Shown here: positions 7,884-16,187 of the stretch, piece after piece
Position numbering within the stretch: position 1 is the stretch's first letter
Layout of the letters: each line of letters starts with the position of its first letter
DNA from: Bacilli bacterium
Lineage (GTDB): Bacteria > Bacillota_I > Bacilli_A > RF39 > UBA660
Reading direction: 5' to 3'
DNA length: 64,000 nucleotides
Assembly: GCA_017436345.1 (NCBI GenBank)
Contig: JAFSDH010000003.1
Coordinates: 44,695 to 108,694, forward strand
Notes under the pieces: generated by a model
The model's input: the letters and a program-made list of their open reading frames with translations, nothing else
Database searches by the model: none
Told to the model about the DNA's origin: nothing
Program-made: the position numbers and the translations under genes

Positions 7884-8872
7884 TGAAAGATATTGGAATT
7901 GATTTAGGTACTACTAATGTTTTAATATATGTAAAAGATGAAGGAATATTACTAGATGAACCATCCGTTATTGCAATAGATACAGATACAAAAGAAGTTT
8001 TAGCAATAGGGGAAGATGCAAATAAAATGCTTGGAAGAACTCCAAATAAAGTGAGGGCTATTAGACCATTAAAAGATGGTGTTATAGCGGATTTTGAATA
8101 TACTAATAAAATGCTAGAAGAATTTATAAAAAGAATCAAAAAGAAAAGTTCATTAAAGAAAAGTAAAGTATTAATATGTTGTCCTGCTAATATTACACAA
8201 GTACAAAAAAATGCAATGTATGAACTGGCTGAAAATGTAGGTGCTAAAAAAATATATATCGAAGATGAACCAAAAGCGGCTGCTTTAGGAGCTGGTTTAG
8301 AAATAGATAAAGCTAGTGGTTGTATGATAGTTGATATAGGTGGAGGAACAACTGATATAGCTATTCTTTCTTTAGGATCAATTGTCGATAGTACTTCAAT
8401 AAATATTGCTGGGAATCATTTTGATAAAGCGATTATTGATTATATAAAAAATAAATATGATTTATTAATAGGAGAAAAAACAGCAGAAGAAATAAAGATT
8501 AATTTAGGTACTTTAAATGATACTAATAAAGAAAATACACTAGAGATTAAAGGAAGAAGTATTAAAGATGGAATGCCTAAAACTGTTGCTATAACAGAAG
8601 AAGAAATAAAAGAAGCATTGCTTCCAGAAATTGCTAAAATAAATGTTGAAATAAAAAAAGTATTAGAAAAAATTTCTCCTGAGTTATCCTCAGATATTGT
8701 GGATAAAGGAATAATCATTACTGGTGGTGGTGCATTATTAAGAGGAATTGCAGATTATATAGAAGATGATATAAAAATACCTATCTATATAGCGGAAAAT
8801 CCATTAAGATGTGTTGCTGAAGGCTGTGGGATAATGTTAATAGATTCGAAATATTTAGATAAAAACTGTTGA
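7883..8872 (+). CDS. mreB: MreB/Mbl family actin-like protein
   Basis: Bacterial actin that organises peptidoglycan synthesis along the side wall. It has 329 residues, close to the usual 335. Nucleotide-binding motifs are clear: IGIDLGTTNVLIYV at the N-terminus (phosphate 1), IEDEPKAAALGAG, VDIGGGTTDIAILSLG (phosphate 2) and IITGGGALLRGI (adenosine). It lies one base after spoIIQ in a TAATG overlap; in Bacillus the mbl paralogue is the one near spoIIQ/spoIIID, so Mbl is possible, but the family cannot be split reliably by eye. The stop is TGA. Its last codons form the left arm of a terminator hairpin. Confidence 0.9.
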   Translation: MKDIGIDLGTTNVLIYVKDEGILLDEPSVIAIDTDTKEVLAIGEDANKMLGRTPNKVRAIRPLKDGVIADFEYTNKMLEEFIKRIKKKSSLKKSKVLICCPANITQVQKNAMYELAENVGAKKIYIEDEPKAAALGAGLEIDKASGCMIVDIGGGTTDIAILSLGSIVDSTSINIAGNHFDKAIIDYIKNKYDLLIGEKTAEEIKINLGTLNDTNKENTLEIKGRSIKDGMPKTVAITEEEIKEALLPEIAKINVEIKKVLEKISPELSSDIVDKGIIITGGGALLRGIADYIEDDIKIPIYIAENPLRCVAEGCGIMLIDSKYLDKNC

Positions 8873-8894
8873 TAAAACTCAACAGTTTTATTTT
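8862..8894 (+). terminator. Intrinsic terminator overlapping the mreB stop codon
   Basis: An 11-bp perfect stem (AAAACTGTTGA / TCAACAGTTTT) with a TAAAAC loop. The left arm contains the last codons and stop of the MreB gene. Confidence 0.85.
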
Positions 8895-8940
8895 ACTTTA
8901 TAAAATCAATATTATATAATTAGGGTATTGAGGTGGTAAA

Positions 8941-10050
8941 ATGTCTAATGAATACGTAATTAGAGTAATATTAATGGTAATAACAACATTTTCAATATCT
9001 GCTCTTATAATGCCCTATATAATAAAAATTGCTCATCATATTGGAGCTTTAGATGTCCCAAGAAAAGAACAAGGAGACAGACATATTCATAAAAAAGTAA
9101 CTCCTAAATTTGGAGGAATGGGTATATTTATTAGTTTCTTAATTGGATATATGTTATTTGGTGTTCATAGTGTTCAAATGAATGCCATATTAATTGGGAG
9201 TTTCTTTATAATTTTAACAGGAATGATCGATGATATTAATTCTCTTAGTCCTAAACAACAATTTTTGGGACAAACAATAGCGGCTTTAGTTATAATATTT
9301 TATGGTGGTATAACTCTAAATCATATTACTGCATTTGGATTTGACTTTCAGTTTGGTATTTTTGCTTATCCAATAACTTTATTCTTCATATTAGGATGTA
9401 TAAATGTTATAAGATTAATAGATGGTTTAGATGGATTAAGTGGTGGTATTTCATCAATATTTTTCTTAACTATAGGAGTAATATCATTACTTCAACAAAG
9501 AGTAGGAACATTGGAAATAACATTGACTTTTATTATGTTAGGTTCTACATTAGGATTTTTAGTTCATAATTTTCATCCGGCCAAAACTTTTGCTGGTGAA
9601 ACAGGAGCTACCTTTATGGGATTTATTATAGCAGTAATATCTTTACTAGGATTTAAAGGTGCTTTACTTACATCAGTTTTAGTTCCTTTATTAATATTAG
9701 CAATTCCAATATTAGATACTTTATTCGCTATTATAAGAAGAATTATTAAACATAAACCAATATCTGAAGGAGATAAAGATCATACTCATCATCAATTTTT
9801 AAAAATGAACTTTTCTCAAAGAAAAACAGTTTTAATTATTTACGCAATAAATATATTATTCTCTATTGCAGCAATAATATATACGATTAAAAATGCTAAA
9901 TTAGGTATAATTATTTATATAGTTTTATTCTGTTTAGTAGTTTGGTTTGTTTTACATACAAGTATTATTAGTGATAGATTAGAAACTACTACTAAAAATA
10001 TAGAAAAAAAGAGTTTAGAAAAATTGTCAATCAAAAAAAAGAAAAAGTAG
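8941..10050 (+). CDS. tagO: Undecaprenyl-phosphate N-acetylhexosamine-1-phosphate transferase (TagO/WecA type)
   Basis: Membrane enzyme that moves a HexNAc-1-phosphate from a UDP-sugar to undecaprenyl phosphate, the first step for wall teichoic acid or another wall polymer. It has 369 residues and about 11 hydrophobic helices. MraY/WecA superfamily motifs are visible: KFGGMGIF, the metal-binding MIDDINSLSP (DD pair), RLIDGLDGLSGG, AGETGATFMGF, ILDTLFAIIRR, and the HTHHQF loop with its His cluster. The HHQ loop and absence of MraY-specific sequences point to TagO/WecA rather than MraY. The C-terminus is a basic tail. The start follows GAGGTGGTAAA. The nature of the final polymer is not shown here. 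Confidence 0.87.
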   Translation: MSNEYVIRVILMVITTFSISALIMPYIIKIAHHIGALDVPRKEQGDRHIHKKVTPKFGGMGIFISFLIGYMLFGVHSVQMNAILIGSFFIILTGMIDDINSLSPKQQFLGQTIAALVIIFYGGITLNHITAFGFDFQFGIFAYPITLFFILGCINVIRLIDGLDGLSGGISSIFFLTIGVISLLQQRVGTLEITLTFIMLGSTLGFLVHNFHPAKTFAGETGATFMGFIIAVISLLGFKGALLTSVLVPLLILAIPILDTLFAIIRRIIKHKPISEGDKDHTHHQFLKMNFSQRKTVLIIYAINILFSIAAIIYTIKNAKLGIIIYIVLFCLVVWFVLHTSIISDRLETTTKNIEKKSLEKLSIKKKKK

Positions 10051-10064
10051 AAATACTTTTTTTT
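10042..10064 (+). terminator. Intrinsic terminator after tagO
   Basis: An 8-bp stem AAAAAGTA / TACTTTTT with a GAAA loop and a T tail. It begins inside the last codons of tagO. Confidence 0.75.
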
Positions 10065-10124
10065 CTTTTATAAAAATAAAAACTTATGATAAAATGGAAA
10101 ATACAGCAAGAAAGGACGATGATA

Positions 10125-10850
10125 ATGATAAATTTTATTATATATGATGATGAGAAAAAATTTTTACAAAGAAATAAGAAAACGATTGATAGGACAATGA
10201 TGAATTGTGATTATGAATATAGATGCTATTTATTTGATGAATATAATGATGAGTTTGAAAATATAATAAACGATAATATTGGTTTAAAGATATATTTACT
10301 TGATATCGAAGGTAAAAACAAATCAGGGTTAGATATTGTAAGAACAATTAGAGAAAAATATAATGATTGGTCTTCTATCATTATATTAATAACTAACCAC
10401 AATGAACTAAAATATGATGCCTTAAGTAATAGATTATATTTAATGGATTTCATAAATAAACTAGATAAATGGGATGAACTATTAGAGGAAGATATAAATA
10501 GAATTATTAATACATATGGAAGTAATAAAGAGTGTTTAGTTTATGAATTTAATCATAGTTATAAAAGAATAGAATTAAAAAATATTACCTATATTGAAAA
10601 AGAGAAAGATTCTAAAAAATGTATAATTCATACTTTGTATGGTAATCAACCTATAAGCAGTAGTATCAATGATATATTTAGCAGATTAGATAATAGATTT
10701 ATCAAGACTAGTAGAAGTACTATAATAAATATAGAACAAATTTCTGAGTATGATAAAGTAACTAATCAAATATTATTTTTAAATGGTTCAACAACTAATG
10801 ATATTTCTAGATTATATAAGAAGGATGTAATTAAACATGTATTTGGTTAA
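10125..10850 (+). CDS. LytTR-type response regulator (AgrA/ComE family)
   Basis: Two-component DNA-binding regulator of 241 residues. The ATG at 10125 is used because AAAGGA (10111-10116) is 8 bases upstream; in-frame ATGs at 10086 and 10119 are upstream of or too close to that site. The N-terminal receiver has the acidic pair YDDE and phospho-acceptor Asp in IYLLDIEGKNKSGLDI. The C-terminal half (about 140-240) is a LytTR domain with the typical ITYIEKE..KKCIIHT and FIKTSRSTIINIEQI segments. It overlaps the kinase gene by 14 bases, so the two are co-translated. No agrB/agrD-like peptide genes adjoin, so the signal is unknown. A bacteriocin or peptide-sensing role is only a guess from family. 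Confidence 0.88.
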   Translation: MINFIIYDDEKKFLQRNKKTIDRTMMNCDYEYRCYLFDEYNDEFENIINDNIGLKIYLLDIEGKNKSGLDIVRTIREKYNDWSSIIILITNHNELKYDALSNRLYLMDFINKLDKWDELLEEDINRIINTYGSNKECLVYEFNHSYKRIELKNITYIEKEKDSKKCIIHTLYGNQPISSSINDIFSRLDNRFIKTSRSTIINIEQISEYDKVTNQILFLNGSTTNDISRLYKKDVIKHVFG

Positions 10851-12093
10851 AAAATATGTATTTAGTGTATTATTTGCTTTGTTGAGTCTATTAATAATAA
10901 GAAAGTTAATAAATAAAAAGAGTAGTAAAAGTATAATTTATAAAATAATTTTAATTTCTATATATACTTTTATTATTTTTTTATCTAATTTTGTTACTGA
11001 TATGCCATTAAGTATAATATTAATATTTTTAGGTCTAATCTTTATAATTAAAAAACTATATACTTTAAAATTTTCTACATCTATATCAAGCAGTATTATT
11101 ATATTAATATTATTTACGATACCAAAATTAATAGATTATTTTGAGTTAAGTTCGACTATAAATAATAGTTTAAAAGAACTTATTGTATTACTTTTAGGAT
11201 ATATTATTTTTCAAATACCTATCATAAAAAACTTTTTCAGAAAGTTAATTTCTAAAACAGAAGAAAATAATATAGAAATAATATCATTAATCTTTTTAAT
11301 ATCAACTTTTACATTTGTATATTGTGTAATATTTTTTAATAGAAATATTGCTGTAAATAGAATGATTTTAATGATATTAGTTATTATTTTGTGTGTATTA
11401 TATATAATACATGTATATGATAAAATTAATTATTCAAATCTTATAAAAAAGTATAATAGTCTTTTAGACTATGCTAATTCATATGAAGAAGAACTAGAGC
11501 GTGACTGTTTAATACGACATGAGCATAAAAATCAATTAGCAGTAATAAAAGGAATGGTAAATGATAAAAAAGTAATTGATTATATAAATGAAATTATAAA
11601 AAGTTATAAAGATGAAGAAAATATCTTTATAAAAGGTTTAAATATATTACCAAATGGTGGTTTAAGAGGGTTAATCTATTATAAGATTTGTACGATGAGA
11701 AGAAAAGAAATAAAATATAGTCTTGATATAAGTAAAAATATAAAAAAACATTTATTAGATATAAAGTCTGATCAAAAGAAAATTTTAACTTATATTATTG
11801 GTATATTTTTAGATAATTCAATCGAAGAATGTGAACAAGTTAAAGATTCAAATATATCAATTGAAATGTACTACATTAACAAGAAAATAAACATTGTAAT
11901 AACTAATACATTAAAGAATAAAATTAAACTAAATAAATTAGGAGAAAAAGGATACTCTAGAAAAGGTAGTAATAGAGGTAAAGGAATTTATTTAATTAAA
12001 AAGTTATTGAAAAAGAATAAAGAAATATCAGTTACTACTAAAATTATTAATAATTATTTTGTACAAGAAATAAAAATTGATACCAATATGTAA
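10837..12093 (+). CDS. AgrC-like sensor histidine kinase (GHKL ATPase)
   Basis: Partner kinase of the LytTR regulator before it. 418 residues: the first half is membrane-embedded (about six hydrophobic helices up to residue ~195), then a short coiled linker, then the kinase core. The phospho-acceptor region reads RHEHKNQLAVIKG (His near residue 228), the N box is FLDNSIEEC, and the G box is KGSNRGKGIYLIKKLL. This layout, with a multi-helix N-terminal sensor and no extracytoplasmic domain, is that of AgrC-type peptide-pheromone receptors. The start codon lies inside the regulator gene. A terminator follows. Codon use is as AT-rich as the neighbours. Confidence 0.88.
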   Translation: MYLVKKYVFSVLFALLSLLIIRKLINKKSSKSIIYKIILISIYTFIIFLSNFVTDMPLSIILIFLGLIFIIKKLYTLKFSTSISSSIIILILFTIPKLIDYFELSSTINNSLKELIVLLLGYIIFQIPIIKNFFRKLISKTEENNIEIISLIFLISTFTFVYCVIFFNRNIAVNRMILMILVIILCVLYIIHVYDKINYSNLIKKYNSLLDYANSYEEELERDCLIRHEHKNQLAVIKGMVNDKKVIDYINEIIKSYKDEENIFIKGLNILPNGGLRGLIYYKICTMRRKEIKYSLDISKNIKKHLLDIKSDQKKILTYIIGIFLDNSIEECEQVKDSNISIEMYYINKKINIVITNTLKNKIKLNKLGEKGYSRKGSNRGKGIYLIKKLLKKNKEISVTTKIINNYFVQEIKIDTNM

Positions 12094-12096
12094 CTT

Positions 12097-12121
12097 AAAG
12101 ACTCAAAAGAGTCCTTTTTTA
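12097..12121 (+). terminator. Intrinsic terminator after the two-component operon
   Basis: Stem GACTC / GAGTC with an AAAA loop and flanking A/T pairs, then CTTTTTT. Confidence 0.8.
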
Positions 12122-12213
12122 TACAAAAAATTACCAATTATTACCAAAAAAGGCCTCATATTAAACAAATAAGGAAATAATAAATATAACTAATAAAAAA
12201 ATAGTAAAATATT

Positions 12214-12237
12214 TTTTGTTGAGTCGACAAAACAAAA
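12214..12237 (+). promoter_or_regulatory. Palindrome upstream of the cold-shock gene
   Basis: TTTTGTT and AACAAAA arms (perfect 7-bp inverted repeat) flank a central GTCGAC palindrome, 25 bases before the csp start. It could be an operator or a 5' UTR structure. GTCGACA within it is one base from the Spo0A box TTCGACA. No promoter is clear enough around it to decide between DNA and RNA function. Confidence 0.45.
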
Positions 12238-12261
12238 ATATAAAAAGGTGGAGGTGTAGAA

Positions 12262-12480
12262 GTGAGAGGACGTGTAAAATGGTTCAATAATGAAAAGGGC
12301 TATGGATTTATTGACTATATTGATAATGAAGATATCTTTGTTCATTACTCGGCAATCAAACAAGATGGTTATAAGAGTTTACAAGAAGGACAATATGTAG
12401 AATTCGATTTATTAGAGACATCAAAAGGGTATCAAGCATTAGACGTGATGGTTCTTAAAGAAACAACTACCATAAAATAG
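12262..12480 (+). CDS. csp: Cold-shock domain protein
   Basis: Small single-stranded nucleic acid-binding OB-fold protein of 72 residues. RNP1 is KGYGFIDY (residues ~14-21) and RNP2 is DIFVHYSAI, the two aromatic motifs that bind RNA. The start codon is GTG at 12262, with a strong GGAGGTG site upstream, and the protein begins with the expected [15 protein letters not shown]. The gene stands alone: a palindrome lies just upstream and a terminator overlaps its last codons. Likely role: RNA chaperone in growth and cold adaptation. Confidence 0.95.
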   Translation: MRGRVKWFNNEKGYGFIDYIDNEDIFVHYSAIKQDGYKSLQEGQYVEFDLLETSKGYQALDVMVLKETTTIK

Positions 12481-12492
12481 GTAGTTTTTTTT
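12465..12492 (+). terminator. Intrinsic terminator after csp
   Basis: Stem AACTACC / GGTAGTT whose left arm is the end of the coding sequence and whose right arm follows the stop, then eight Ts. Confidence 0.85.
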
Positions 12493-12531
12493 ATTTTAAT
12501 GTGTTATTATATAGTTAGGAGGATGATTATT

Positions 12532-13074
12532 ATGAAGATATCTGTAAGAGGAGACAAAATTAAAGTTACAGAAGCGATGAACAACTATGTCGTTGAAAAA
12601 CTAAAGAAGATTGATAAGTATTTAGACAACCCAGATGCGGTTAGTGCTAGTGTAGTTGTAAGAGTTGAAAAACAAGGACAAAAAGTTGAAATCACTATCC
12701 CTTTAAAAAATTTCATGCTAAGAGCAGAAGAAACACAAGAAGATATCTATGCAGCTGTTGATACAATTGTAGATAAGATTGAAAGACAAATAAGAAAAAA
12801 TAAAACTAAATTGGAATCACAAGCAAAGAAATCTCGTGAAATTAAGGGATTCGCTTTTGCTTCCATTGAAGATATAGAAGAAGATGATGAAGCAGAAACT
12901 TTAATTGTTAAGAGAAAGAAAGTTGATGTAAAACCTATGAGTGAAGAAGAAGCTGTTCTTCAAATGGAATTACTAGGACATGATTTCTATTTATTTAAAG
13001 ATGCTGATACAATGAAACCTACTCTTGTATATAAGAGAAAAGATAATCAATATGGAATTATAGAAACTGAATAA
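12532..13074 (+). CDS. hpf: Ribosome hibernation promoting factor, long form
   Basis: Dimerises 70S ribosomes into 100S particles in slow growth. The ATG at 12532 follows AGGAGG at suitable spacing, giving the family start MKISVRGDKIKVTEAM; the upstream in-frame ATG at 12499 is rejected. It is 180 residues, the long form of Firmicutes. The N-terminal beta-alpha RaiA/HPF domain covers ~1-100, a charged linker follows, and the C-terminal dimerisation domain (~120-178) has KPMSEEEAVLQMELLGHDFYLFKD. The gene lies before secA, as in many Bacilli. Confidence 0.95.
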   Translation: MKISVRGDKIKVTEAMNNYVVEKLKKIDKYLDNPDAVSASVVVRVEKQGQKVEITIPLKNFMLRAEETQEDIYAAVDTIVDKIERQIRKNKTKLESQAKKSREIKGFAFASIEDIEEDDEAETLIVKRKKVDVKPMSEEEAVLQMELLGHDFYLFKDADTMKPTLVYKRKDNQYGIIETE

Positions 13075-13086
13075 GTTTCTTTTTTC
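13062..13086 (+). terminator. Intrinsic terminator after hpf
   Basis: Stem AGAAACT / AGTTTCT with loop GAATA spanning the hpf stop codon, then TTTTTC. Confidence 0.8.
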
Positions 13087-13182
13087 TTTGTGCGAAAGTA
13101 ACTAAAAAGGCATTTATCAGTAAAAATGCTTTAAATATCAATATTTATTTGATAAAATATTAAATATGGGGAGAGATGAACA

Positions 13183-15675
13183 ATGAACATATTTAGAAAC
13201 TTATTTGATCATGAATATAAAGAATTAAAAAAGTTTTCAGCTATTGCCGATAAAATTGAGGCTTTAGATGAAGAATATCAAAAATTAAAAGACAAAGATT
13301 TACAAGCTAAAACAGAAGAATTTAGAGAAAGATTAGATGCCGGAGAAACTTTAGATGATATCTTAGTAGAAGCTTTTGCTACTGCAAGAGAAGCTGCTCA
13401 TCGTGTTATTGGAGAAAAACCATACTATGTACAATTATTAGGTGGTATAGCTATTCACAAAGGAAATATTGCTGAAATGAAAACTGGTGAAGGGAAGACT
13501 TTAACAGCTGTACTTCCAGCATATTTAAATGCTTTAACTGGTAAAGGTGTTCATATCGTTACTGTTAATGAATATTTAGCAGATCGTGATGCTAACTGGA
13601 TGGGTAATATTCATAGATTCTTAGGATTAACAGTAGGAGTAAACCTAAGAGGGTTAACACCAAAAGAAAAACAAGATGTATATAATTGTGATATTGTATA
13701 TACAACTAATAATGAACTAGGATTTGACTATCTAAGAGATAACATGGTAGTAAAAAAAGAAAATCGTGTTCAAAGACCATTAAATTTTGCTATCGTTGAT
13801 GAAGTTGACTCTGTATTAATAGATGAAGCAAGAACACCATTAATTATTTCTGGTGGAGAATTAAAAAGTGCATCTCTATATACAGAAGCAGATAGATTTG
13901 CTAAAAGCTTAAAAGCAGAAGCAGATTATAATTATGATGAAAAACAAAAAGGTGTTACACTAACTGAAGATGGTGTAAAAAAAGCTGAAAAAGTATTTAA
14001 TGTAGATAACTTATATGAAGCTGGACAAACAAGTTTAGTACATCATATTAATCAAGCTTTAAAAGCTAATTATAGTATGAAAAATGATGTTGATTATGTT
14101 GTTCAAGATGACTCTATTGTAATCGTTGACCAATTTACTGGACGTTTAATGAAGGGGCGTGCATTTAGTGATGGTCTACATCAAGCTTTAGAAGCTAAAG
14201 AAGGAGTTAAAATTCGTCAAGAAACAAAAACTTTAGCAACTATTACATTCCAAAATTTATTTAGAATGTATAAGAAATTATCTGGTATGACAGGTACTGC
14301 TAAAACAGAAGAAGAAGAATTTAGAAATATCTATAATATGTACGTTATTGTTATACCTACTAATAGAGATGTTATAAGAATTGACCAACCAGATTTAGTT
14401 TATGCAACTAAACAAGGTAAGTTTAATGCTTTAGTAAAAGAAATAGAAGAAAGACATAAAACAGGTCAACCAATTCTAGTTGGTACTATTGCTATTGAAA
14501 CAAATGAATTAATTAGTAAAATGCTAACTAAAAAGAAAATTCCACATGAAGTATTAAATGCGAAGAACCACGCTCGTGAAGCTGAAATTATTGCTAAAGC
14601 TGGTGAAAAAGGTGCAGTAACAATTGCAACTAATATGGCAGGACGTGGAACAGATATCAAATTAACAGAAGAAACAAAAGAACTTGGTGGATTATGTGTA
14701 TTAGGTACTGAAAGACATGAATCACGTCGTATTGATAATCAATTGCGTGGACGTTCTGGTCGTCAAGGAGATCCTGGTTATACACAATTCTATGTATCAA
14801 TGGAAGATGATTTAATGGTTAGATTTGGTACAGATAGAATTAAAACAATGATGCAATCGCTAGGATTTGATGAAACTCAAGCAATAAGAAGTAAAACGTT
14901 TACAAGATCAATCGCATCAGCACAAGCTCGTGTAGAAGGAAATAACTTTGATATAAGAAAACAATTATTACAATATGATGATGTTAATAATAATCAAAGA
15001 AAGATTATGTATGAACGTCGTAATGAAATATTAGATAATGAATCTATTCATGAATCAGTTAAGAAAACTGTACGTGATCACATTGAAGATGTTGTTAAGT
15101 CACACATTTATCCTGAAGGAAAATTAACAAAAGATGATTTAAAAGATATAACTGATTACGTAAATACTTTAGTAAAAAAAGATTTCGATGTAAAAGATTT
15201 TGATAAGCAAAAAGAAGAACAAATTATTGATAAGATTTATGAAAGAATAGTTAATGAATATCAAGAAAAAATTGGTATTGTACCATTAGAAATAGCTGAA
15301 GAATTTGAAAAAGTTATAGCTCTTAACATTATTGATAAATATTGGACAGAACATATAAATACAATGTCTCATTTAAGAGAAGGTATTTATTTAAGAAGTT
15401 ATGGTCAAGAAGATCCATTAAGAGCGTATACTGTTGAAGGATTTGATTTATTTGATAATATGTTACAAGCAATTGATAAAGAAATTACTAATTTCTTAGT
15501 AAGAGCGCAAATAACACAAAATCTTGAAAGAAAAGAAGTAGCTAAAAATAAAATAACTAATGATAATGATGACACTAAAGCTATGTCTAGAAAAACTAAA
15601 AAAGAAAAAATAGGAAGAAACGACAAATGTCCATGTGGAAGTGGTAAAAAATATAAACAATGTTGTGGTAAATAA
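13183..15675 (+). CDS. secA: Protein translocase ATPase subunit SecA
   Basis: ATP motor that pushes preproteins through SecYEG at the membrane. It has 830 residues, a normal length. The Walker A sequence TGEGKT is at residues 101-106, Walker B/DEAD-like VDEVDSVLIDEARTP follows near 208, the second nucleotide-binding region includes MAGRGTDI and QLRGRSGRQGDPG, and the C-terminal zinc-binding SEC-C motif CPCGSGKKYKQCCGK closes the protein. GGGGAGAG precedes the ATG. In Bacillus secA is followed by prfB; here a terminator and a GntR/ABC operon follow instead. Confidence 0.98.
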   Translation: MNIFRNLFDHEYKELKKFSAIADKIEALDEEYQKLKDKDLQAKTEEFRERLDAGETLDDILVEAFATAREAAHRVIGEKPYYVQLLGGIAIHKGNIAEMKTGEGKTLTAVLPAYLNALTGKGVHIVTVNEYLADRDANWMGNIHRFLGLTVGVNLRGLTPKEKQDVYNCDIVYTTNNELGFDYLRDNMVVKKENRVQRPLNFAIVDEVDSVLIDEARTPLIISGGELKSASLYTEADRFAKSLKAEADYNYDEKQKGVTLTEDGVKKAEKVFNVDNLYEAGQTSLVHHINQALKANYSMKNDVDYVVQDDSIVIVDQFTGRLMKGRAFSDGLHQALEAKEGVKIRQETKTLATITFQNLFRMYKKLSGMTGTAKTEEEEFRNIYNMYVIVIPTNRDVIRIDQPDLVYATKQGKFNALVKEIEERHKTGQPILVGTIAIETNELISKMLTKKKIPHEVLNAKNHAREAEIIAKAGEKGAVTIATNMAGRGTDIKLTEETKELGGLCVLGTERHESRRIDNQLRGRSGRQGDPGYTQFYVSMEDDLMVRFGTDRIKTMMQSLGFDETQAIRSKTFTRSIASAQARVEGNNFDIRKQLLQYDDVNNNQRKIMYERRNEILDNESIHESVKKTVRDHIEDVVKSHIYPEGKLTKDDLKDITDYVNTLVKKDFDVKDFDKQKEEQIIDKIYERIVNEYQEKIGIVPLEIAEEFEKVIALNIIDKYWTEHINTMSHLREGIYLRSYGQEDPLRAYTVEGFDLFDNMLQAIDKEITNFLVRAQITQNLERKEVAKNKITNDNDDTKAMSRKTKKEKIGRNDKCPCGSGKKYKQCCGK

Positions 15676-15679
15676 TTAC

Positions 15680-15705
15680 AAAACCCTTATAAAATAAGGG
15701 TTTTT
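15680..15705 (+). terminator. Intrinsic terminator after secA
   Basis: A 10-bp stem AAAACCCTTA / TAAGGGTTTT with loop TAAAA. Confidence 0.88.
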
Positions 15706-15760
15706 AAATGCCCGAAATTTACTTGCATAAACAAATATTTCTAAATATAAATTAGATATA

Positions 15761-15799
15761 TTGACAGACTAAATGATATAATATACAATATTATTGTAT
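15761..15799 (+). promoter_or_regulatory. Promoter and overlapping operator of the GntR/ABC operon
   Basis: TTGACA at 15761-15766 and TACAAT at 15784-15789 are 17 bases apart. The -10 is inside a perfect palindrome, ATACAATA-T-TATTGTAT (15783-15799, 8-bp arms), and a further AATACAAT half-site lies at 15809-15816. A repressor bound here would block the promoter, so autoregulation by the GntR protein encoded 28 bases later is the simplest reading. Confidence 0.65.
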
Positions 15800-15827
15800 T
15801 AATAAAGTAATACAATGAGGTGAAAAT

Positions 15828-16187
15828 ATGGAATTTACTTTTGATAATAATATCCCAATATATATTCAAGTTTTAGAGTATATGAAAATATACCTTATTT
15901 CTGGTGTATTTAAATGTGGTGATAAATTACCTTCAGTTAGAGAATTTGCAACAACATTTAAAGTTAATCCTAATACAATGCAAAAAGCCCTTGCAGAACT
16001 TGAAAGTATGAATCTTATATATACTGAAAGAACAAATGGTAAATATGTTACAAATGATAATAAATTAATTGAAAAACTAAAAGATGAATATGCAATTACT
16101 CTTGCGAAAAGTTATTTTCAAGGAATGAAAAGAATTGGATTGGGAAAAGCTGATTCAATAAAATACTTAGAAGGGATAGATGATTAA
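15828..16187 (+). CDS. GntR-family transcriptional regulator, YtrA type
   Basis: 119 residues: an N-terminal winged helix (about 8-72, with GDKLPSVREFATTFKVNP and NTMQKALAELESMNLIYTE) and only a short helical C-terminal tail in place of a ligand domain. That is the YtrA subfamily, whose members control ABC transporters, often in response to cell-wall-active antibiotics. It is the first gene of a three-gene operon with an ABC ATPase and a permease; its 3' end overlaps the ATPase gene by 8 bases. A palindrome covers its own promoter -10. The inducing signal cannot be read from the sequence. Confidence 0.9.
   Translation: MEFTFDNNIPIYIQVLEYMKIYLISGVFKCGDKLPSVREFATTFKVNPNTMQKALAELESMNLIYTERTNGKYVTNDNKLIEKLKDEYAITLAKSYFQGMKRIGLGKADSIKYLEGIDD

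Noticed and set aside
8870..8872. Possible reassignment of TGA to Trp, as in mycoplasmas
   Set aside because: TGA ends the mreB homologue here and the giant glucan synthase at 60068-60070 in positions supported by family length, and Trp is encoded by TGG throughout.
12094..12261. Searched for an agrD-like peptide gene or agrB next to the AgrA/AgrC-like pair
   Set aside because: Only a terminator and a palindrome are present; no frame with a suitable ribosome binding site and length.
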